This document shows positions 6,873 to 10,944 of a stretch of DNA of 10,944 nucleotides, piece by piece (position 1 is the stretch's first letter; the number at the start of each line of letters is the position of its first letter). This DNA comes from BQJD01 sp965652415. Its GTDB lineage: Bacteria > Pseudomonadota > Gammaproteobacteria > Arenicellales > CAJQKF01. The stretch is from positions 1 through 10,944 of the forward strand of contig CBFGVH010000104.1 in the NCBI GenBank assembly GCA_965652415.1, read 5' to 3'. The position numbers and the translations under genes are program-made. Below the pieces are notes generated by a model. The model did not search any database. It saw only the letters and a program-made list of their open reading frames with translations, and had not been told where the DNA came from.

Positions 6873-7661
6873 ATGACCAGCAACACCGCGCAACAGCGCA
6901 GCCTTGACGTTCTCGACCTCGAACATCGGGTCAAGAGCATGTATCGCGACGTCGCCCGCAATCCCCACGGCGAGTTTCACTTCGAGATGGGTCGCGCGCT
7001 CGCCGAGCGCCTCGGCTACCGTCCCGAGGATCTCGACCGCATTCCGGCCGAGTCCATCGAATCCTTCGCCGGGGTCGGTTACTACTTCGACCTCGCCGCC
7101 CTGTCCGAGGGCGAGTCGGTTGTCGATCTCGGCAGCGGCTCGGGGATGGACACGTTCGTCGCCGCACTGCACGTCGGCAAGTCCGGGCGAGTGCTCGGCG
7201 TCGACATGACCGACGCCCAGCTCGACAAGGCCGAGGCGCTGCGCGCCGCGGTCGGGTTCAACAACGTGTCCTATCAGCGCGGCTACATCGAGGGCGTGCG
7301 CTCGCCGGACGCCGCCTTCGACGCGGTGATCAGCAACGGCGTCATCAACCTCGCGCCGGACAAGTCGCAGGTGTTCGCCGAGGCGGCGCGACTGCTCAAG
7401 CCCGGCGGGCGCCTGGCCATCGCCGACATCGTCACGGAGAAGCCCCTGCCCGAGGGCATCACCTGCGACGCCACCCTGTGGGCGGCCTGCATCGGCGGCG
7501 CGCAGCAGGTCGACCGCTACGTCGAGGCCATCGAAGACGCGGGGCTGAAGGTGGAAGAGCTGCGCGACAACCCGCGCTACCGTTTCATCTCCGACAGCGC
7601 GCAGGGCGCCACCGGCAAGTACGGCGTGAAGACCGTCGAACTGCTCGCCATCAAGCCCTGA
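6873..7661 (+). CDS. ArsM-like SAM-dependent methyltransferase lacking most metalloid-binding cysteines
   Basis: This is a 262-residue class I methyltransferase. SAM motif I is VVDLGSGSGMD (83-93), the acidic ribose contact is D111 in VLGVDMTDAQL, and the post-motif FDAVISNGVINLAPDK (149-164) followed by LLKPGGRLAIADI closely follows arsenite methyltransferase (ArsM). ArsM uses cysteines near the N-terminus, at mid-domain and near the C-terminus to hold As(III). Here the only cysteines are C198 and C206 (C-x7-C before IGGA); the N-terminal pair and the C-terminal one are missing, and SNC is replaced by SNG. Arsenic methylation is thus doubtful and another substrate is likely. The start is fixed by a strong GAGGAGG (6859-6865) 7 nt upstream. 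The DsrE-family gene follows after 58 bp with its own ribosome site, probably in one operon. Confidence 0.82.
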   Translation: MTSNTAQQRSLDVLDLEHRVKSMYRDVARNPHGEFHFEMGRALAERLGYRPEDLDRIPAESIESFAGVGYYFDLAALSEGESVVDLGSGSGMDTFVAALHVGKSGRVLGVDMTDAQLDKAEALRAAVGFNNVSYQRGYIEGVRSPDAAFDAVISNGVINLAPDKSQVFAEAARLLKPGGRLAIADIVTEKPLPEGITCDATLWAACIGGAQQVDRYVEAIEDAGLKVEELRDNPRYRFISDSAQGATGKYGVKTVELLAIKP

Positions 7662-7719
7662 ATCGCGGGGCCGCGGAGAGCCGCAAGAACCCGATCAAAC
7701 CGATACCAGGAGAAGACCG

Positions 7720-8097
7720 ATGACAAGTGCAACCAACGGCAGCAACACGTTCCTTTTCACGCTGACCAGCTTCGAGGGCGACGGCGACCGGGTCGCGGCG
7801 CCGCTGGTGATCGCCAACACCGCCCTGGCGGCCGGCGGCGACGTGATCCTCTGGCTGTCCCTCGACGGCGTCGAACTCGCCCGGCGCGGCCGCGCCGCGG
7901 ACCTGGCCCCGGAAAGCTTTCCGCCGGTCAGCGAACTTCTCGACAGTTTCATCGAGAACGGCGGCCGCATCGGCGTGTGTCCGCCCTGCGGGAAGACCCA
8001 CGGGCTGACCGACGAGGAGATGGTATCGAACGCCGAGTGGATGGGCGCCGCGGCGGTGGTGCAGGAAGCCGGCAACCGCCGCACGCTCTCGTTCTGA
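7720..8097 (+). CDS. DsrE-family protein with CxxC motif
   Basis: This 125-residue protein has the DsrE/DsrF fold pattern: strand FLFTLTSFEGDGDR, helix with APLVIANTALAAG, strand GDVILWLSLDGVELARRG, a helix SELLDSFIENGG, then IGVC87PPC90GKTHGLTDEEM. Cysteines at or near this position carry persulfide or act as thiol centres in the DsrE/TusD family; the CPPC pair suggests a dithiol or a soft-metal/sulfane-sulfur binding site. The C-terminal half (NAEWMGAAAVVQEAG) matches the usual closing helix. Cytoplasmic, no signal peptide. AGGAGA (7708-7713) lies 6 nt before the ATG. It appears co-transcribed with the ArsM-like methyltransferase, suggesting that the two act on the same thiol or chalcogen-containing substrate; this is inference from position only. 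Confidence 0.82.
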   Translation: MTSATNGSNTFLFTLTSFEGDGDRVAAPLVIANTALAAGGDVILWLSLDGVELARRGRAADLAPESFPPVSELLDSFIENGGRIGVCPPCGKTHGLTDEEMVSNAEWMGAAAVVQEAGNRRTLSF

Positions 8098-8102
8098 CGG
8101 GG

Positions 8103-8134
8103 TCGACACGATGCCGCCGGATCCCGCGTGTCGA
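8103..8134. terminator. Inverted repeat between convergent genes, possible terminator without U-tract
   Basis: TCGACACG (8103-8110) and CGTGTCGA (8127-8134) form an 8-bp perfect stem with a 16-nt loop, placed between the ends of the convergent dsrE-like gene and the 70-residue membrane-protein gene. Neither side has a T-run, so it is not a canonical intrinsic terminator. It may stabilise 3' ends or be a factor site. Confidence 0.3.
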
Positions 8135-8172
8135 GCAATCGCGCGGGGTCCGGCCGTCGCCGAAACCGCTCG

Positions 8173-8385
8173 CTACAGCAGGTAGCGCTGACCGAGGAAG
8201 TAGCCGGCAAGCAGCACCATGCCGATACTCCACACGGTGAGCCAGACGATCCTGCCCTTGATGCCCATCCACACGAGCACCAGCCCGATGACAATGCCGA
8301 GGACCATGGAGAAGTCCACGGCATCGTGGGTGCTCTTGCCGTAGGCGTAGTACGGATCGGGCTCCTGCCCTTCACGGTATCTCAT
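8173..8385 (-). CDS. 70-residue two-helix membrane protein, unknown, coupled to the GDT1-family gene
   Basis: I do not recognise this family. The 70 residues begin with a charged, tyrosine-containing segment (MRYREGQEPDPYYAYGKSTHD, residues 1-21). Two hydrophobic segments follow, about 27-43 (MVLGIVIGLVLVWMGI) and 46-64 (IVWLTVWSIGMVLLAGYFL), separated by GIKGR. The ATG shares one base with the TGA of the upstream exporter gene (TGATG at 8387-8383), the arrangement of translational coupling, so it should be made together with the exporter under the same Mn2+ riboswitch. It may be an accessory subunit or stabiliser of the exporter. A chance open frame is unlikely given its clean two-helix profile and the overlap. 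Confidence 0.7.
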   Translation of the reverse strand: MRYREGQEPDPYYAYGKSTHDAVDFSMVLGIVIGLVLVWMGIKGRIVWLTVWSIGMVLLAGYFLGQRYLL

Positions 8386-8960
8386 CAGATGCCAATCCCC
8401 TCGCCCATCCCCAGAAGAGTCGCTGCCCCGATCACCGCAAGCACGCCGGCCGCGACGCCGTGCACCAAGCGCACGGGCACCTTGTGGGCCGCGCGTTCAC
8501 CGAGCAGCACCGCCGGCACATTGGCGATCATCATGCCGAGCGTAGTGCCGATGACCACCGCCGCTACGGCATCGTATCGCGCCGCCAGCGCCACCGTCGC
8601 GACCTGGGTCTTGTCTGCCATCTCGGCAAGGAAGAATGCGATCACCGTGGTGCCGAACACGCCGAGCCCCGTTCGCGGAACCTCTTCATCACCGAGTTCA
8701 TCCGGGACCATCATCCACACCGCCATGGCGAGAAAGGCGATGCCGAGAATCCAGCGCAGCGCCTGCGGCGAGAGGACATCGGTGATCCAGGCACCCAGGG
8801 CGCCGGCGGCAGCGTGATTGGCGAGCGTGGCAACGAGTATTCCCCAGATGATGGGCCAGGGACGACGGAACCTTGCGGCGAGGATGAATGCCAGGAGCTG
8901 GGTCTTGTCGCCGACTTCCGCGAGGGCGACGACGCCGGTGGAGACCAGCAGGGTGTTCAT
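8385..8960 (-). CDS. mneA: TMEM165/GDT1-family (UPF0016) manganese exporter, MneA-like
   Basis: This 191-residue membrane protein carries both copies of the family signature E-x-G/A-D-K-T-Q: EVGDKTQ at 15-21 and EMADKTQ at 113-119, each opening one three-helix half of the inverted-repeat fold. The acidic residues of these motifs bind the cation. Bacterial members such as MneA of Vibrio export Mn2+ across the inner membrane, and the riboswitch directly upstream supports Mn2+ as the effector and substrate. The hydrophilic stretch about 87-98 (DELGDEEVPRTG) is the loop between the halves. The start at 8960 is chosen over an in-frame ATG at 9038 because that extension would be read from the conserved riboswitch region, and because AAGGA lies 6 nt before 8960. 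The last codon overlaps the start of the 70-residue membrane protein. Confidence 0.9.
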   Translation of the reverse strand: MNTLLVSTGVVALAEVGDKTQLLAFILAARFRRPWPIIWGILVATLANHAAAGALGAWITDVLSPQALRWILGIAFLAMAVWMMVPDELGDEEVPRTGLGVFGTTVIAFFLAEMADKTQVATVALAARYDAVAAVVIGTTLGMMIANVPAVLLGERAAHKVPVRLVHGVAAGVLAVIGAATLLGMGEGIGI

Positions 8961-8966
8961 TGTTGT

Positions 8967-9001
8967 TCCTTGCTTCCCAGGCCGGACAAGGACGATTGAC
9001 C
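8967..9001 (-). promoter_or_regulatory. Candidate expression platform sequestering the exporter ribosome site
   Basis: On the minus strand, TCCTTG (8992-8987) is complementary to CAAGGA (8972-8967), which contains the Shine-Dalgarno of the exporter gene, so a 6-bp stem could hide it. Just upstream, GGTCAA (9001-8996) can pair with TTGACC (9038-9033), which overlaps the 3' strand of the aptamer's closing helix. Mutually exclusive pairings of this kind are how yybP-ykoY leaders usually switch translation. No T-run follows, so transcription termination is less likely. The pairing was found by eye, not folded. Confidence 0.45.
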
Positions 9002-9029
9002 ACGCCCCTCTCCGGCCTTTCGGAGGCGG

Positions 9030-9140
9030 CATGGTCAAAGGTCTTGCCAGGTCGGATAAACCGCCTGCGCCATGGCCGCGAGGCCAAGTGTGTTGACGCA
9101 GGCCCCTTCTTTCGTGAAGGGCGGCTACTCCCCAATGACG
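9030..9140 (-). promoter_or_regulatory. yybP-ykoY manganese riboswitch aptamer
   Basis: The minus-strand leader contains the conserved elements of the yybP-ykoY class in order: GGGGAGTAGCC (9133-9123), a P2-type hairpin CCCTTC/GAAGGG (9121-9116 with 9109-9104), GCGTCAACA (9099-9091), a variable GC-rich hairpin, and the hallmark GGCAAGACCTTTG (9048-9036). The ends can be closed by GTCA (9138-9135) with TGAC (9037-9034). This RNA class binds Mn2+ and turns on genes for Mn2+ export (mntP, alx, and GDT1-family genes). The gene immediately downstream is of that last type, so the identification is supported by both sequence and context. Confidence 0.93.
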
Positions 9141-9147
9141 GGGGCGG

Positions 9148-9177
9148 ATTCTACCTCATCGCAGCGCGCCGGCTCAA
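9148..9177 (-). promoter_or_regulatory. Sigma70-like promoter for the riboswitch-exporter transcript
   Basis: On the minus strand, TTGAGC (9177-9172, 4/6) and TAGAAT (9153-9148, 5/6) are separated by 18 bp. The predicted start near 9141-9139 coincides with the 5' end of the riboswitch aptamer, which supports the assignment. It lies in the short gap after the merR-type gene, so the exporter transcript need not depend on that gene's promoter. Confidence 0.6.
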
Positions 9178-9204
9178 TCTCCAGCCTGCCTGCCTCGGTC
9201 CCTG

Positions 9205-9660
9205 TCAGTTCACCCGGTTCAGGGGGCCCGGGTGCCCGTCCTCGAGGCAGTGGGCGTGCGAGTGGTCGGCCAAGGCTTCGATCAGGCGACACTCGCCGAT
9301 CCGGCCTCCGTCGCAGGCGGCGATCATGTGCTCGAGTTCCGCCTTCAGGGCGTTCAGCCGGGAGATCTTCAGCTCGACGTCGCGCAGGTGCCGGCGGGTG
9401 ATCCCCGTGACGGTATCGCATGAACGATCCACCTGGTCCTTCAGATCGAGCAGCTCGCGGATGGCATCCTGGGAGAAACCCAGCTCACGGCAATGCTGGA
9501 TGAACCCGAGCCGGGCGAGGTGGTCCTCGCCGTAGCGGCGCGTGCCGCCCGCCGATCGCACCGGCTCCGGCAGCAGGCCGATTCCCTCGTAGTAGCGAAT
9601 CGTGGTCACCTTGCATCCCGTGTGGCGCGCGAGCTGGCCGATGGTCATGTTTCCGGGCAT
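9205..9660 (-). CDS. MerR-family metal-responsive regulator (CadR/PbrR/ZntR-like)
   Basis: This is a 151-residue MerR-family activator. The N-terminal winged helix reads MTIGQLARHTGCKVTTIRYYEGIGLLPEP, then SAGGTRRYGEDHLARLGFIQHCRELGFS. The dimerisation helix (about 83-113) is flanked by C81 and C116, with C124 in the metal loop (CDGGRIGEC) and a His/Cys-rich tail HSHAHC (133-138). Three cysteines at these positions are the ligand set of the Cd/Pb/Zn-sensing CadR, PbrR and ZntR group. The protein should bind the dyad in the intergenic region and activate the divergent CDF transporter gene when metal is bound. The start at 9660 has AAGGGG 8 nt upstream; an internal ATG (residue 5) is the alternative. 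Which metal is sensed cannot be decided from sequence. Confidence 0.9.
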   Translation of the reverse strand: MPGNMTIGQLARHTGCKVTTIRYYEGIGLLPEPVRSAGGTRRYGEDHLARLGFIQHCRELGFSQDAIRELLDLKDQVDRSCDTVTGITRRHLRDVELKISRLNALKAELEHMIAACDGGRIGECRLIEALADHSHAHCLEDGHPGPLNRVN

Positions 9661-9672
9661 GGTCTGAACCCC

Positions 9673-9703
9673 TTGTATCTACAGTTACTATAGATGCTAC
9701 GAT
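9673..9703 (+). promoter_or_regulatory. MerR-type promoter with 19-bp spacer and operator dyad
   Basis: TTGTAT (-35, 9673-9678) and TACGAT (-10, 9698-9703) are 19 bp apart, the overlong spacing typical of MerR-activated promoters. Within the spacer lies the dyad ATCTACAG (9677-9684), TTA, CTATAGAT (9688-9695), with 7 of 8 positions matching, resembling CadR/PbrR/ZntR operators. It drives the CDF transporter gene at 9754; the regulator gene is transcribed the other way from its start at 9660. Confidence 0.85.
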
Positions 9704-9753
9704 CCTTCGTGAGTTCACGCAACCATGGTCAACCGAGCGAGGGAGGTCCAGTC

Positions 9754-10389
9754 ATGAGCGGCTGCGGATGCGGCAGCACCCCGAAGTTCGACGGCATCTC
9801 GAAAGTCTACAAGCGCGCCCTGCTGATGGTCATAGCCATCAATGCCGTCATGTTCGCGGTCGAATTGTCCGCGGGTTTCATGTCCCGCTCGCAGGCGCTC
9901 AAGGCCGACGCCCTCGACTTCCTCGGCGACACCCTCACCTATTCCATCACCCTCGCCGTCATCGGCATGCCGCTCGCCTGGCGCGCCCGGGCGGCGCTGT
10001 TCAAGGGCGCGAGCCTGGCGCTGATGGGACTATGGGTCCTCGGCAGCACCGTCCACGAGTCGCTGGCGTCGACCCTGCCGCACGCGCCGACCATGGGCGT
10101 CGTCGGCTTCGCCGCCCTCGTCGCGAACCTGTCGAGCGTTTTGCTCCTGGTGCGCTTTCGCGACGGCGACTCCAACGTTCGCTCGGTGTGGGTGTGCAGC
10201 CGCAACGACGCCATCGGCAACGTCGCCGTGATGCTTGCCGCGAGCGGCGTCTGGGCCGCCCAGTCCGCCGTGCCGGACCTCGTCGTCGCGGGTGCGATGG
10301 CTACACTGTTCCTCGCCTCGTCGGTCCAGATCATTCGCCACGCCGCAGGCGAGCTGCGCCGGCCGGCGGCCGTCTGCGACAGCTCCTGA
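9754..10389 (+). CDS. CDF-family cation efflux transporter without the C-terminal cytoplasmic domain
   Basis: This is a 211-residue cation diffusion facilitator predicted to export a divalent cation from the cytoplasm. About six hydrophobic helices are visible (roughly 22-42, 60-76, 82-100, 113-133, 153-171, 176-194). The TM2 metal site reads D55-FLG-D59 in KADALDFLGD, and the TM5 site aligns as C148-SRN-D152 in VWVCSRNDAIGN, so a cysteine seems to replace the usual histidine. The N-terminus MSGCGCG carries two cysteines that could hand over metal. The usual cytoplasmic ferredoxin-like domain (about 80-100 residues) is absent; the gene ends after TM6. GGGAGG (9741-9746) precedes the ATG by 7 nt. 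A longer reading from 9694 is rejected because it would start inside the operator. Controlled by the divergent MerR-type regulator. Confidence 0.88.
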   Translation: MSGCGCGSTPKFDGISKVYKRALLMVIAINAVMFAVELSAGFMSRSQALKADALDFLGDTLTYSITLAVIGMPLAWRARAALFKGASLALMGLWVLGSTVHESLASTLPHAPTMGVVGFAALVANLSSVLLLVRFRDGDSNVRSVWVCSRNDAIGNVAVMLAASGVWAAQSAVPDLVVAGAMATLFLASSVQIIRHAAGELRRPAAVCDSS

Positions 10390-10747
10390 CCGGACGCGAC
10401 TGTCGCAGCCAGGCACCAAGGACCACATCCGGATCGCGGAGCCCGCGACCCCGAATCGGCAACCGCGCCTGCTTCAGATCGGCGTCCCGTGGATTTTGGC
10501 GGCCGCATGCCCGCCTGCTCGACTTGACCCCGATCAGGAAACCGTAACGCAGCGAGCGGTTCGCGGTCCTGCTCTATTGACATTCCAGTTGATGGAAGGT
10601 CTAGGATTTTGATCGAACTGCTTCTTCCGCGGTCCTGACTCGCGCCTTGCCTGGCGGCGATCGGCCACATCGCCGGTTCCACCGCGCGACGACGCGGCTG
10701 ATGCGTCGGTTCAGACATTGCTTCACCTGGAACACAGGAGACGACTC
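10390..10747. other. 358-bp intergenic region with CueR-like promoter and long leader
   Basis: No convincing gene lies here. After the transporter stop there is a 6-bp hairpin (TCGCGG, AGC, CCGCGA at 10434-10448) with no T-run, at best a weak terminator. A CueR-like promoter follows at 10577-10607. From its predicted start near 10614 to the ATG at 10748 lies a leader of about 134 nt containing a 7-bp stem-loop (CGGCGAT at 10655-10661 with ATCGCCG at 10669-10675). I recognise no riboswitch in it. Confidence 0.5.
10577..10607 (+). promoter_or_regulatory. CueR-like copper-responsive promoter, 19-bp spacer
   Basis: TTGACA (-35, 10577-10582) and TAGGAT (-10, 10602-10607) are exactly 19 bp apart. 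The half-sites ACATTCC (10580-10586) and GGAAGGT (10594-10600) form a dyad with 6 of 7 matching positions and a 7-bp centre; this closely resembles the copA promoter bound by CueR (ACCTTCC...GGAAGGT). It points right towards the Met-rich secreted protein. The dyad differs from the one at 9677-9695, so a different MerR-family protein, not encoded in this window, is probably used. Confidence 0.72.
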
Positions 10748-10944
10748 ATGAAAACTCGAAAGTCCTTGATACGCACGGGCGTGATCGCCCTCGCACTCAT
10801 TTCCACGGGCGCCTTCGCCCAGTCGGGTTACGGACCGGGAGGACACGGGATGATGCCCGGTCAGGGCATGATGGGCGGCATGGGTATGATGCAGGGCTAC
10901 GGCATGCAGGGCGGCATGGGCATGATGCCCGGCCAGGGCATGCA
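10748..10944 (+). CDS. Secreted Met/Gly-rich protein, 3'-truncated by window edge
   Basis: Sixty-five codons are visible before the window ends. Residues 1-24 are a Sec signal peptide (basic MKTRK, hydrophobic core GVIALALIS, cleavage after AFA). The mature part is low-complexity and methionine-rich: 12 of the 41 visible residues after the signal are Met, with Gly, Gln, Pro and one His (H33). GMMPGQGM occurs at 34-41 and again at 58-65, and GGMGMM at 43-48 and 55-60, giving internal repeats of 12 and 24 residues. Methionine-thioether arrays bind Cu(I) in periplasmic copper proteins, and the CueR-like promoter upstream agrees with a copper role. Proteins with Spy/CpxP-like domains can also begin this way, and the missing 3' part would decide. 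AGGAG (10736-10740) lies 7 nt before the ATG. Confidence 0.75.
   Translation, partial: MKTRKSLIRTGVIALALISTGAFAQSGYGPGGHGMMPGQGMMGGMGMMQGYGMQGGMGMMPGQGM

Noticed and set aside
8961..9038. N-terminal extension of the GDT1-family gene to an ATG at 9038
   Set aside because: The extension would be encoded by conserved riboswitch sequence, and the protein family starts at the methionine encoded at 8960, which has its own ribosome site.
9694..9753. Upstream start of the CDF transporter at 9694
   Set aside because: It lies inside the MerR-type operator, before the predicted transcription start; GGGAGG precedes the ATG at 9754.
10434..10448. Hairpin TCGCGG-AGC-CCGCGA after the CDF transporter gene
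   Set aside because: The stem is only 6 bp and no T-run follows; such stems are expected by chance in GC-rich intergenic DNA.

Overview
The window is GC-rich, densely coded bacterial DNA carrying twelve protein genes on both strands. The gene content fits a gammaproteobacterium: putrescine pathway amidase, glutathione-reductase family enzyme, DsrE protein, CadC-type wHTH regulator, MerR/CDF pair and yybP-ykoY leader. The glutathione-reductase homologue lacks the usual NADPH-binding arginines, as the glutathione amide reductase of purple sulfur bacteria does, which weakly suggests Chromatiales or relatives. This placement is inferred from gene content only; no rRNA or tRNA is present.

Left part (1-3750): the 3' portion of an N-carbamoylputrescine amidase gene, a PanE/ApbA-family dehydrogenase with altered active-site asparagines, and, convergent to these, a glutathione-reductase family gene. 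A near-perfect 21-bp palindrome with a U-tract separates that gene from the small DUF2061 membrane-protein gene upstream of it.

Middle part (3750-8140): a leftward pair made of a wHTH-TolB-like-TPR regulator and a membrane-anchored transglutaminase-like/TPR protein. Divergent from the regulator is a rightward pair: an ArsM-like methyltransferase lacking most arsenic-binding cysteines, and a DsrE-family protein with a CxxC motif. Three direct repeats with 11-bp period lie in the divergent gap and are a candidate binding site for the regulator.

Right part (8170-10944): a metal-homeostasis block. A yybP-ykoY (Mn2+) riboswitch with its own promoter precedes a TMEM165/GDT1-family (MneA-like) exporter gene, which is translationally coupled to a 70-residue membrane protein of unknown function. 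Next come a MerR-family metal sensor and a divergent short CDF transporter lacking the C-terminal domain, sharing an operator embedded in a promoter with the 19-bp spacer typical of MerR control. At the right edge, a second 19-bp-spacer promoter with a CueR-like dyad precedes the start of a secreted Met/Gly-rich protein that runs off the window. Mn, a soft or transition cation, and probably Cu(I) each appear to have a separate sensing device here.

No insertion sequence, phage gene, CRISPR array or RNA gene was recognised.
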